Source: Poriferisodalis sp965208925
Lineage (GTDB): Bacteria; Actinomycetota; Acidimicrobiia; Acidimicrobiales; Poriferisodalaceae
NCBI RefSeq assembly: GCF_965208925.1
Contig: NZ_OZ242364.1
Location: forward strand, 1,302,001-1,366,000
Reading direction: 5' to 3'
Length of the DNA stretch: 64,000 nt
Each line of letters opens with the position of its first letter. Position 1 is the stretch's first letter. A program made the translations under genes and the position numbers. The notes under the pieces were generated by a model. It was given only the letters and a program-made list of their open reading frames with translations, was not told the origin of the DNA and searched no databases. Below are positions 17,610 through 32,155 of this stretch, one piece after another.

Positions 17610-19376
17610 ATGTCGAGACTGGCTAGACGCATTGGAGCGTTGCTCGCCTGCGTCGTTGCGATGGTGGCAGCGCTTGGAGTGGTGCCAGGCATCTCGAGCG
17701 CGCAAACACCGGATGCGCCTGCGCCAACCAGCAGTTGCTCAGCCTCGGGCGATCCAAGTTCGGCTGTCTCAATACCGGATGCGGCCTTGCGCAGCGAACT
17801 CGAACGCGAGCTGGGGAAATCCGGTGGCGAGACGATCACCCGGGCTGAGCTGGCCTCGTTGTCGTCGTTGTCGCTCGCCGTTCGAGACGGCGCGGGCGCT
17901 GTGTCGGTCAGCGATCTCAGCGGGCTTGAGTACGCCACCGGGCTGACGCATCTCGACATCTCCCGCCAGTCGGTGTCGGATCTCTCGGCGCTGTCGTGTG
18001 TCACGAGCCTGACGAGCCTGCTCGCATACGACAACGAGATCACCGACTTGATGCCGCTGGCCAGCCTGACTCGGCTCACGACGCTCGATGTGAGCTACAA
18101 CAGCATCACCTCGGCCACGCCACTCGGCGGGCTCACTTCATTGACGACGCTCAACATCGGCGCCAACCAGATCGGCGATGTTTCCTCGCTGGCGGGCCTC
18201 ACCACTCTGACAACCCTGTATGCGTTCGACAACGCCATCAGCGATGTCTCACCGCTGAGTTCACTCGTGTCGCTGCGGACACTGTGGCTCAGCGGAAACG
18301 AGATCTCCGGTGTTGTGGCTCTGTCGAGACTTCCGGCGCTCGCTTTCCTCGACATGCGCTTCAATCGCGTCAGCGATGCCTCGTCGCTCGATGCGCTGTC
18401 GGGCACGGTGCTTACCCAGCCTCAGCAGGACGACGTGGTGGTGTTCGCCGATGGCGTCCTCGCTGGCGTGGTACGCGAGCATCTCGGGCTGACCGCCGAG
18501 GCGACTGTGACCAAGGGCACCTTGGCGGGTCTGGCTCGGCTGTCGCATTTCCGCACGGGATTGTCGCGCATCTCGGATCTTTCGGGTCTCGAGCACGCAA
18601 CCGGCCTGGCGGAGCTGCATCTGTACTACCACCATGTTCGCGACATCAGCCCGATCCTCGGCTTGGAGGGTCTGACTCAGGTGAGTTTGGTGGCGAACGG
18701 GTTCAGCGACATGGCCCAGGCATCACAGCTCGGCTCGGCGCTGGTGCTCAACTTGGTCGAGAACGGCATCACCGACATCTCCGAGCTACGGCCCGCGCCC
18801 AGCGTGCTGCATCTGTTGTTGAACAACAACCGCATCACCAGCGTCGAGTCGTTGCGCACCGCCACGGGGCTGACGCGCTTGGAGCTGGCCGGCAACCAGG
18901 TCAGCGACATCACACCGTTGAGCGGACTCGTCGGGCTGGATCGACTCGGGCTCTCAGGCAATCCCGTCGCCAGCTTCGACGCGATCGGCGGTCTCACGTC
19001 GCTGCAGACTCTGCTCGCGGACCGCACCGGCTTGGCTGACCTCACACCCGTGAGCAGCTTGAACAAGCTCGCGAGCCTGTCGGCTGCAAGCAACGGCATC
19101 AGCGACCTCGGGCCGTTGTCTGGCTTGGCGGCGCTGCGCAGCGTCGACCTCGAGCACAACAGCATCACCACCCTCGAACCGCTGCGTCCGCTCACCAAGC
19201 TGCAATGGCTGCACTTGGCCGACAACGACATCATCAGCGTCGAGCCACTGCGTAACCACGGCGCCCTGCACACCCTCTATGTGGCTGGCAACCGCATCGC
19301 CGACTTCACGCCTCTAGACGGCCTCAGCAGGCTCGACATCCGCGGCAAGGACAGCCAACAGCCGCCGTCTGAGTGA
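17610..19376 (+). CDS. Secreted leucine-rich repeat protein (internalin-like repeats)
   Basis: A 588-residue protein. The signal peptide is about residues 1-31 (ending GISSAQ). There are two blocks of 22-residue leucine-rich repeats of the internalin type, pattern LTxLTTLxxxxNxIxDxxPLxxL, about residues 90-270 and 320-585, separated by a non-repeat stretch containing DDVVVFADGVLAGVVREHL. No LPXTG signal, membrane anchor or enzyme domain is visible. Start ATG at 17610 follows AAAGGAG. It lies 30 bases after the lipoprotein pair and is probably in the same operon. LRR proteins of this kind bind proteins; the ligand is unknown. It closes the exported-protein cassette that separates rplA from rplJ. 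Confidence 0.82.
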   Translation: MSRLARRIGALLACVVAMVAALGVVPGISSAQTPDAPAPTSSCSASGDPSSAVSIPDAALRSELERELGKSGGETITRAELASLSSLSLAVRDGAGAVSVSDLSGLEYATGLTHLDISRQSVSDLSALSCVTSLTSLLAYDNEITDLMPLASLTRLTTLDVSYNSITSATPLGGLTSLTTLNIGANQIGDVSSLAGLTTLTTLYAFDNAISDVSPLSSLVSLRTLWLSGNEISGVVALSRLPALAFLDMRFNRVSDASSLDALSGTVLTQPQQDDVVVFADGVLAGVVREHLGLTAEATVTKGTLAGLARLSHFRTGLSRISDLSGLEHATGLAELHLYYHHVRDISPILGLEGLTQVSLVANGFSDMAQASQLGSALVLNLVENGITDISELRPAPSVLHLLLNNNRITSVESLRTATGLTRLELAGNQVSDITPLSGLVGLDRLGLSGNPVASFDAIGGLTSLQTLLADRTGLADLTPVSSLNKLASLSAASNGISDLGPLSGLAALRSVDLEHNSITTLEPLRPLTKLQWLHLADNDIISVEPLRNHGALHTLYVAGNRIADFTPLDGLSRLDIRGKDSQQPPSE

Positions 19377-19669
19377 AGCGGACCCGCTAGATCCAAGGGG
19401 CGTTAAGTCCGCAAGCTGGTGGCCTCCTTGACCTTGGGCCCCTGCGCCCGCATGGTCCCCACCACCTTCGGCTGAGCGCGACGGTTGGACGCATCTGCGA
19501 CGGCCGGTAGCGTTCTGGGCTCGACAACTTGCTCGCCGTAGAACTCCGGTGGCTCTGGCCTGAAATCGGCCCCGTCTGAACCTTGTTCAGGGGCTCGCCC
19601 GTATCGGGTGAGCAGCACGGGTCGAGCCTGATGAGGCGGACGGTTTTCCTGTGCGCGTCTGCGTCGGGA
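19377..19669. other. Non-coding interval upstream of the rplJ leader
   Basis: About 290 bases in which I see no convincing gene; the open frames here lack homology and ribosome binding sites. It must contain the promoter for rplJL if these are not transcribed from the exported-protein operon. I cannot point to a confident -35/-10 pair. Confidence 0.5.
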
Positions 19670-19730
19670 GGCGGTTCTGTCTGGTCTGCGGACCGGTGCC
19701 CGTTCTGGGACCGGGAGCGATCCAACCGCC
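19670..19730 (+). promoter_or_regulatory. Candidate L10 leader RNA structure upstream of rplJ
   Basis: GGCGGTT (19670-19676) pairs with AACCGCC (19724-19730). Inside lie a GGTC-TGCG-GACC hairpin (19683-19694) and a second arm where GGT/ACC and CCC/GGG pair around GTTCT. A branched closed structure 38 bases ahead of the rplJ start is the expected position of the L10(L12) autoregulatory leader, which represses rplJL when L10 is in excess. Assignment is by position and pairing only; the kink-turn consensus was not verified. Confidence 0.45.
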
Positions 19731-19768
19731 CGATCACCGCACACCCCGCAGCACAGGAGGTCCCCACC

Positions 19769-20503
19769 ATGGCGACAGCAACGACGGCTGAGGGGCGCGC
19801 GCCACGGGCCGACAAGGTGGCCGTAGTGGACGAGGTCCGCCAGCGGTTCAACGATGCCGAGGCAGTGCTGTTCACCGAGTACCGGGGCTTGGACGTGGCA
19901 GAGATGGCAGACCTGCGAGGCCGCCTCATCGATGCCGACTGCCGTTACAAGATCTACAAGAACACCCTGGTCCGCCGGGCGCTGTCGGCTGATGCGCCGG
20001 CCGGAACGCTCGACCTGCTTCTAGGTCCGACGGCGCTCGCTTTCTGCGGCAAAGATCCCTCGGCCGCCGCTCAGGCCCTGCGCACGTTCGCTGCGGAGCA
20101 CGATGCGCTGATCATCAAGGGCGGAGTGCTGGCGGGCACGCTGCTCAGCGACGCTCAAGTGCGTGATTTGGCTGACCTGCCGTCGCGCGATGAGCTGATG
20201 GCGCAGATGCTCGGCGCGTTCTCCGCGCCGCTCAACGCGCTGGCCTCGATGATGAACAACCTGATCAGTGAAGTGTCGGGCCTCGTCCAAGCGCTGATCG
20301 ACAAGACGCCGGACGGTCCGGCTTCCGACGAGGCGCCTGCGGCTCGAGCCGGCCAAGCCGATGCCAGCGCGGCCGCGGACGATGCCGCTCCTGAGCCTGA
20401 AGGTGCCGCATCCGGCGACCCCAACAGCGATCCATCAGACCCAGCCCAAATAGACCCAGCCCAAATTGAGCCAGCCCAAACTGATACGGAGAACAACCAA
20501 TGA
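19769..20503 (+). CDS. rplJ: 50S ribosomal protein L10 with long acidic tail
   Basis: A 244-residue L10, compared with roughly 165-180 in most bacteria. The core (KVAVVDEVRQRF, LFTEYRGLDVAEMADLR, YKIYKNTLVRRAL, ALIIKGGVLAG) spans about residues 10-175; the last 65-70 residues are Ala/Asp/Pro-rich. The start at 19769 follows AGGAGG by eight bases; an in-frame extension upstream is non-homologous. L10 carries L12 dimers on the stalk. Its stop overlaps the rplL start (ATGA). Confidence 0.95.
   Translation: MATATTAEGRAPRADKVAVVDEVRQRFNDAEAVLFTEYRGLDVAEMADLRGRLIDADCRYKIYKNTLVRRALSADAPAGTLDLLLGPTALAFCGKDPSAAAQALRTFAAEHDALIIKGGVLAGTLLSDAQVRDLADLPSRDELMAQMLGAFSAPLNALASMMNNLISEVSGLVQALIDKTPDGPASDEAPAARAGQADASAAADDAAPEPEGAASGDPNSDPSDPAQIDPAQIEPAQTDTENNQ
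20438..20482 (+). repeat. Three 15-bp tandem repeats in the rplJ tail
   Basis: Three consecutive 15-base units (20438, 20453, 20468), each a variant of GACCCAGCCCAAATA, encode DPAQI, DPAQI and EPAQT. The period is a multiple of three, so the L10 frame is kept. The repeat sits in the acidic extension, beyond the folded domain, and is likely a slippage-prone stretch. Confidence 0.85.
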
Positions 20504-20892
20504 GCACGTCCACCGAAGAGATCCTCGACGCCATCGGCAACATGACGGTGCTCGAGCTGGTCGAGCTGAAGAAGGCGTTCGAAGAGCGCTTCGACGTCAC
20601 CGCTGCTGTGGCCGCCCCGATGATGGTGGCCGCCGCCGCTGCGGGCGGTGAGGGCGACGGCGAGGCCGCCGAGGAGGCTGCCGATGAGGTCACCGTCACG
20701 CTGACCGCCATCGGCGACAAGAAGGTGCAGGTCATCAAGGAGGTGCGCTCGCTCACCAGCCTGGGTCTCAAGGAGGCCAAGGATCTGGTGGAGGCCGCTC
20801 CGAAGCCGGTGCTCGAAGGTGTGCCGAAGGCCGACGCCGACAAGGCCAAGGAGGCCCTCGAAGCCGTCGGCGCCAGCGTCGAGCTGTCCTAG
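20500..20892 (+). CDS. rplL: 50S ribosomal protein L7/L12
   Basis: A 130-residue L12: N-terminal dimerisation domain (TVLELVELKKAFEERFDV), a flexible Ala/Gly/Glu hinge, then the C-terminal factor-binding domain (KKVQVIKEVRSLTSLGLKEA and KPVLEGVPKADADKAKEAL). It recruits EF-Tu, EF-G and IF2 to the ribosome. Coupled to rplJ by a 4-base overlap. Confidence 0.97.
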   Translation: MSTSTEEILDAIGNMTVLELVELKKAFEERFDVTAAVAAPMMVAAAAAGGEGDGEAAEEAADEVTVTLTAIGDKKVQVIKEVRSLTSLGLKEAKDLVEAAPKPVLEGVPKADADKAKEALEAVGASVELS

Positions 20893-20909
20893 ACGCGCGC
20901 ACGCTTCTC

Positions 20910-20931
20910 ACCGCGCGCCGCGTGTCGCGGT
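20910..20931 (+). terminator. Hairpin between rplL and rpoB, possible attenuator
   Basis: ACCGCG (20910-20915) pairs with CGCGGT (20926-20931) across a 10-base loop, 18 bases after the rplL stop. There is no U-tract. Partial termination between rplL and rpoB is well known in other bacteria, and the 253-base gap leaves room for it. Nothing else is recognised in this gap. Confidence 0.3.
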
Positions 20932-21145
20932 TGTGGCGCCCCGCGTTGCTGGATAGCGTTGCCAAGGCCGTGGCACAGGTGGCCTCCCCATTCGCGCACC
21001 CACCAGTCCCCAGCATCGAGGCCCAGCGGTGGGCTCCCTGTTTGCTGCGGACGCCTGCGACTGCGCGCGCGTCCACCCCCTCGTCGCCTGCCGCGGGCAG
21101 TCGCCTGTGACCCATCCCGAACAACTGAACCACTAGGAGAGTCCG

Positions 21146-24100
21146 TTGTCGTCTCGTGTCGGCCGCGAACGCTATTCGTTCGGCAACCTCGACGAAGTCC
21201 TGGAACTCCCGGACCTCGTGTCCATCCAGAAAGACTCCTTCCAACGATTCCTCGATGTCGGGCTCGCTGAGACCTTCTCAGACATCAGCCCCATCAGCGA
21301 CTTCGGCGGGCATCTCCAGCTCGTCTTCTCGTTCGACCCCTACGACGAGGACCTGCGCCCGCCGCCCAAGTTCTCCGTCGAGGAGTGCAAAGAACGCGAC
21401 ATGACCTACTCGGCGCCGATCTTCGTGCGCGCCGAGTTCAAGAACGCCCACACCGGCGAGGTCAAGGCCCAGACCGTGTTCATGGGCGACTTCCCGATGA
21501 TGACCCCCAAGGGCACATTCATCATCAACGGCACCGAACGGGTGGTGGTGAGCCAGCTCGTTCGCTCACCCGGCGTCATCTTCCAGCCCGGCGAGCGCTA
21601 CCGGCTGCGGAACATGTCGAAGCATCAGCTGGTGACTGCCACCATTCACCCCTACCGCGGCGAGTGGATCGAGTTCGACGTCGAGCACAAGCCGGGCAAG
21701 GACCCCACTGCCGGAAGCAGGGTGGCCCGCAAGCGCCGCCTCAGCATCTTCTCGCTGCTGCGAGCGCTGGGCTACGGCGAAGACCGCCATCCCGGCCTGC
21801 TCGAGCGGTTCGTCGAGCACTTCGACTTCCTGGAGCCCCAGTGGGAGAAGGATCGAGACGTTGCGCCCAACCAGCAGGATTCGCTTCTCGAGCTGTACAA
21901 GCGGGTCCGTCCCGGTGAAGTGGCTACACCGGATGCCGCGTCCAACTACTTCCAGAATGCGTTCTTCGACGAGCGCCGGTACTCGCTGTCCAAGGTCGGC
22001 CGCTACAAGCTGAACCGCAAGCTCGGGCCCGAGCTCGACCGCGTGTCCGAGCTGTTCGGTCTCGACTTCGTCGACGCCGATCATCCCGACGCGCTCGAGC
22101 ACCCGGAGCTGATCCGTCCCGATCCCGATTCCACGGTGCTCACCCGCAGCGAAGTCCTGGCCACGGCGAGCTACCTGCTGCACCTGGCGAATGCCGAGCC
22201 CGGCTACCGCCTGGACGACCAGGATCACTTCGCCAACCGCCGCATTCGCTCCGTCGGCGAGCTGATCCAGAACCAGGTGCGCATCGGTCTCAGCCGCATG
22301 GAACGGGTCGTGCGCGAGCGCATGACCACCCAGGACGTCGAGGCCATCACGCCGCAGACGCTGATCAACATCCGCCCCGTCGTGGCGGCCACCAAGGAGT
22401 TCTTCGGCACCAGCCAGCTCAGCCAGTTCATGGATCAGGTGAACCCGCTGTCGGGCCTCACCCACCGCCGCCGCCTGTCCGCGCTCGGTCCTGGCGGCCT
22501 GTCGCGGGAACGAGCCGGTTTCGAGGTGCGCGACGTCCACTTCAGCCACTACGGCCGCATGTGCCCCATCGAGACGCCGGAAGGTCCGAACATCGGCCTG
22601 ATCGGCGCGCTGGCCACCTTCGCCCGTGTCAACGAGTTCGGCTTCATCGAGTCGCCCTACCGCGTCATCTCCGACGGCAAGGCCACCAGCGAGGTGCGGT
22701 ACCTGACCGCGGACGAGGAAGAGGAGTTCGTGGTTGCGCAGGCCAACGCGCCGCTCAACCCGGACGGATCGTTCCGCAATCCCCGCGTGCTCGTGCGCAA
22801 GAGCCCCCAGGGCGCCAGCCTGGAGGATCTCCGGCTGCAGATGGAGCGCGACACCTACTTCGCCGCCACCACCGAGATCAGCTACGTGCCGGCATCGGAA
22901 GTCCAGCTCATGGACGTCTCGCCGAAGCAGATCGTGTCGGTGGCCACGGCGCTCATCCCGTTCCTCGAGCACGACGACGCCAACCGGGCACTCATGGGCG
23001 CCAACATGCAGCGCCAGGCGGTGCCGCTGCTGCGGGCCGAAGCCCCCTATATCGGCACCGGCATCGAAGGCCTCGCCATGGCCGACGCCGCCGAAATGGT
23101 GCTAGCGGAACTCGAAGACGACAAGGGCGAGCGCCAGGGCGTCGGAGGCGAAGTCACCGAAGTCGCCGGCGACTGCATCGTCATTGACGGAGACGACGGC
23201 AAGCGGCACGAATTCCCGCTGCTCAAGTTCCGGCGCTCCAACCAAGACACGTGCATCAACCAGCGGGCACTCGTTCGCGTCGGCGATCGCGTGGAGCCTC
23301 AGGCCGTCATCGCGGACGGACCCTCCACCGATCACGGCGAGTTGGCGCTGGGCAAGAACCTCCTCGTGGCCTACATGGCCTGGGAGGGCTACAACTACGA
23401 GGACGCCATCATCCTGTCGGAGCGTCTGGTGAAGGACGACGTGCTCACGTCGATCCACATTCACGAGTACGAGATCGACGCCCGCGACACCAAGCTGGGT
23501 CCCGAGGAGATCACCCGGGACATCCCGAACCTGGCCGATGACATCCTCGCCGACCTCGACGAGCAGGGCATCGTGCGCATCGGCGCCGAAGTCGAGCCAG
23601 GCGCGGTGCTGGTGGGCAAGGTCACGCCCAAGGGCGAGACCGAGCTCACGCCCGAGGAACGGCTGCTGCGTGCCATCTTCGGCGAGAAGGCCCGAGAGGT
23701 GCGCGACACCTCGCTCAAGGTGCCTCACGGCGAGAACGGCGTCGTCACCGACATCCGGGTGTTCAGCCGCGACGCCGACGACGAGCTGCCGCCTGGCGTG
23801 AACCAGCTTGTGCGCGTGTACGTGGCCCAGAAGCGCAAGATCAGCGTGGGCGACAAGCTCGCTGGGCGTCACGGCAACAAGGGCGTGATCTCGAAGATTC
23901 TCCCCACCGAGGACATGCCCTACCTGGCCGACGGCACACCGGTCGACATCATCCTGAGCCCGCTGGGGATACCGAGCCGCATGAACGTCGGCCAGGTGCT
24001 CGAAGCACATCTGGGCTACGCAGCGCGCTGGGGCTGGGAGGCCACCGACGAGAGCGGCAAGCCCGAGATGATCGGCAAGGAGCCGGTCAGCAACACGGCG

Positions 24101-24808
24101 CGCAAGACCCGCCCCACCACCGAGCCGTCGGTGTTCATTGCGACGCCGGTGTTCGACGGGGCGCGCTGGGACGAGGAAGAAGCTGCCGGGCGGCATCCCA
24201 CCATCCAGCAGACCCTCGAAAAGCTGCGGCCCGAGTCGGTGACCGGCGAACGCCTGATGACCCGCTCAGGCAAGACGGTGCTCTTCAACGGGCGCACCGG
24301 CGAGGCCTACGACGAGCCGATCATGGTCGGCTACAGCTACATCTTGAAGCTGGCACACCTGGTCGACGACAAGATCCACGCTCGCTCGACGGGGCCCTAT
24401 TCGATGATCACCCAGCAACCGCTGGGCGGCAAGGCGCAATTCGGCGGCCAGCGCTTCGGCGAGATGGAGGTCTGGGCGCTTGAGGCGTACGGCGCCGCCT
24501 ACTGCCTGCAGGAGCTGCTCACCATCAAGTCCGACGACGTGCTGGGCCGGGTGCGCGTGTACGAGGCGATCGTCAAAGGCGAGAACATCCCTGAGCCCGG
24601 CATTCCCGAGAGCTTCAAGGTGCTCATCAAGGAAATGCAGGCGCTCTGCCTCAACGTCGAGGTCATGTCGACCGCCGGGCAGCAGATCGACATCGCCGGC
24701 CTCGACGAGGACGTGTTCCGCGCCGAGGAATCGCTCGGCATCGACATCAGCCGGCCCGAACGCGGCACTGATGAAGAGGACGAGCTGCGTCGCCAGCAGC
24801 GCATCTAA
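21146..24808 (+). CDS. rpoB: DNA-directed RNA polymerase beta subunit
   Basis: A 1220-residue beta subunit, starting with TTG at 21146 five bases after AGGAGA. Conserved blocks include the rifampicin pocket (SQFMDQVNPLSGLTHRRRLS), ALGPGGLSRERAGFEVRDVH, GPNIGLIGALATFARVNE, KLAGRHGNKGVISKILP and QPLGGKAQFGGQRFGEMEVWALEAYGAA near the end. The usual rifampicin contacts equivalent to E. coli D516, H526 and S531 are present, but residue V432 stands where most bacteria have Asn (E. coli N518). Length is normal for actinobacteria. Followed by rpoC after 50 bases. Confidence 0.98.
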   Translation: MSSRVGRERYSFGNLDEVLELPDLVSIQKDSFQRFLDVGLAETFSDISPISDFGGHLQLVFSFDPYDEDLRPPPKFSVEECKERDMTYSAPIFVRAEFKNAHTGEVKAQTVFMGDFPMMTPKGTFIINGTERVVVSQLVRSPGVIFQPGERYRLRNMSKHQLVTATIHPYRGEWIEFDVEHKPGKDPTAGSRVARKRRLSIFSLLRALGYGEDRHPGLLERFVEHFDFLEPQWEKDRDVAPNQQDSLLELYKRVRPGEVATPDAASNYFQNAFFDERRYSLSKVGRYKLNRKLGPELDRVSELFGLDFVDADHPDALEHPELIRPDPDSTVLTRSEVLATASYLLHLANAEPGYRLDDQDHFANRRIRSVGELIQNQVRIGLSRMERVVRERMTTQDVEAITPQTLINIRPVVAATKEFFGTSQLSQFMDQVNPLSGLTHRRRLSALGPGGLSRERAGFEVRDVHFSHYGRMCPIETPEGPNIGLIGALATFARVNEFGFIESPYRVISDGKATSEVRYLTADEEEEFVVAQANAPLNPDGSFRNPRVLVRKSPQGASLEDLRLQMERDTYFAATTEISYVPASEVQLMDVSPKQIVSVATALIPFLEHDDANRALMGANMQRQAVPLLRAEAPYIGTGIEGLAMADAAEMVLAELEDDKGERQGVGGEVTEVAGDCIVIDGDDGKRHEFPLLKFRRSNQDTCINQRALVRVGDRVEPQAVIADGPSTDHGELALGKNLLVAYMAWEGYNYEDAIILSERLVKDDVLTSIHIHEYEIDARDTKLGPEEITRDIPNLADDILADLDEQGIVRIGAEVEPGAVLVGKVTPKGETELTPEERLLRAIFGEKAREVRDTSLKVPHGENGVVTDIRVFSRDADDELPPGVNQLVRVYVAQKRKISVGDKLAGRHGNKGVISKILPTEDMPYLADGTPVDIILSPLGIPSRMNVGQVLEAHLGYAARWGWEATDESGKPEMIGKEPVSNTARKTRPTTEPSVFIATPVFDGARWDEEEAAGRHPTIQQTLEKLRPESVTGERLMTRSGKTVLFNGRTGEAYDEPIMVGYSYILKLAHLVDDKIHARSTGPYSMITQQPLGGKAQFGGQRFGEMEVWALEAYGAAYCLQELLTIKSDDVLGRVRVYEAIVKGENIPEPGIPESFKVLIKEMQALCLNVEVMSTAGQQIDIAGLDEDVFRAEESLGIDISRPERGTDEEDELRRQQRI

Positions 24809-24858
24809 GCGGCGTCACCCAACGACACAGCCACGACGACAAGGGCTAGGCACTCAGC

Positions 24859-28818
<3,960 letters not shown>

Positions 28819-28988
28819 GCGGTTGTCGTGTTGGGGCGCGCTGCCTAGCCTTCATAGCCGGTTTCGGCGCGCTGCCGGGTGGGGCATTGCGCAGATCTGC
28901 CCGACTCCTGCCGGTCGACCTGTTCGCTGGCAGCCTGTCCCACTGACAGCCCCGGCTCGCAGGGGTCTCCCAACTCACTGAGGTTCTG

Positions 28989-29360
28989 GTGCCCACGATC
29001 CAGCAGCTGGTCCGCAAGGGCCGAAAGTCCAAGCCGACGAAGGTGCGCACGCCCGCGTTGAAGGGTTCGCCACAACGGCGCGGGGTTTGCACCCGCGTGT
29101 ACACGCACACGCCGAAGAAGCCGAATTCGGCCCTGCGCAAGGTCGCCCGTGTGCGTCTCACGAGCGGTGTCGAGGTGACCGCCTACATCCCGGGCGAGGG
29201 CCACAACCTGCAGGAGCACAGCATCGTTCTGGTGCGCGGCGGCCGGGTCAAGGATCTGCCCGGCGTCCGTTACAAGATCATCCGCGGAGCGCTGGATGCT
29301 TCGGGTGTGAACGCTCGGCAGCAGGCACGCTCGCGCTACGGCGCCAAGCGGGAGTCCTGA
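28989..29360 (+). CDS. rpsL: 30S ribosomal protein S12
   Basis: A 123-residue S12 from a GTG start. The decoding loop THTPKKPNSALRKVARVRL and GGRVKDLPGVRYKIIRG are intact, with lysines at the streptomycin-relevant positions. It lies 170 bases after rpoC and one base before rpsG. Confidence 0.97.
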   Translation: MPTIQQLVRKGRKSKPTKVRTPALKGSPQRRGVCTRVYTHTPKKPNSALRKVARVRLTSGVEVTAYIPGEGHNLQEHSIVLVRGGRVKDLPGVRYKIIRGALDASGVNARQQARSRYGAKRES

Positions 29361-29361
29361 C

Positions 29362-29832
29362 GTGCCCCGCCGAGGTGCAGCACCCCGCCGCGACATCGCT
29401 CCCGACCCCGTCTACGACTCCGCGCTGGTCACCCAGTTCATCAACAAGGTGCTGCGGCGCGGCAAACGCTCGCTGGCCGAGCACATCGTGTACCAAGCGA
29501 TGGATCTCGTCGGCGAGCGGACCGGCGGCGAGCCGCTCGAGATCCTGAAGCGGGCGGTGGACAACACCAGGCCGCAAGTTGAAGTGAAGAGCCGCCGAGT
29601 CGGCGGTGCCACCTACCAGGTGCCCGTCGAGGTGCGCCCGCGCCGCGCCACCGCGCTGGCAATTCGCTGGATCGTGGGCTTCGCCCGCGAGCGCCGTGAG
29701 CGCACGATGTCGGAACGACTCGCGAACGAGCTGATGGATGCCTCCAACGGCACCGGCTCGGCTGCCAAGCGGCGTGAGGACACGCATCGCATGGCTGAGG
29801 CCAACAAGGCCTTCGCGCATTACCGCTGGTAA
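29362..29832 (+). CDS. rpsG: 30S ribosomal protein S7
   Basis: A 156-residue S7 from a GTG start just after the rpsL stop. Family blocks are PDPVYDSALVTQFINKVLRR, RRVGGATYQVPVEVRP and the tail RMAEANKAFAHYRW. It nucleates the 30S head and often represses the str operon autogenously. Confidence 0.97.
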   Translation: MPRRGAAPRRDIAPDPVYDSALVTQFINKVLRRGKRSLAEHIVYQAMDLVGERTGGEPLEILKRAVDNTRPQVEVKSRRVGGATYQVPVEVRPRRATALAIRWIVGFARERRERTMSERLANELMDASNGTGSAAKRREDTHRMAEANKAFAHYRW

Positions 29833-29884
29833 CGGATCGCTGGCGATCTGATCGGGATATCTGGTCAATTGGGGCAACGCTGAA

Positions 29885-31969
<2,085 letters not shown>

Positions 31970-32155
31970 CCCGAGCCGCTGCTGGCGGGCCGCAGTCGGC
32001 TTCCGTTTGCGGTCATGCGGCCCTTTCCATTGGAACTGGGCCACGGCATCCCTAGCCTCACACCGTTCAGAACCTTGAAGAAACAAAGAAAACAGGCATC
32101 CCTGCACCTCACTCACCCCTGATAGGCGAGCAGAACCCCGAAAGGCGGGCACGAC

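Noticed and set aside
21566..22972. 468-codon minus-strand frame over rpoB
   Set aside because: Antisense shadow of conserved rpoB sequence.
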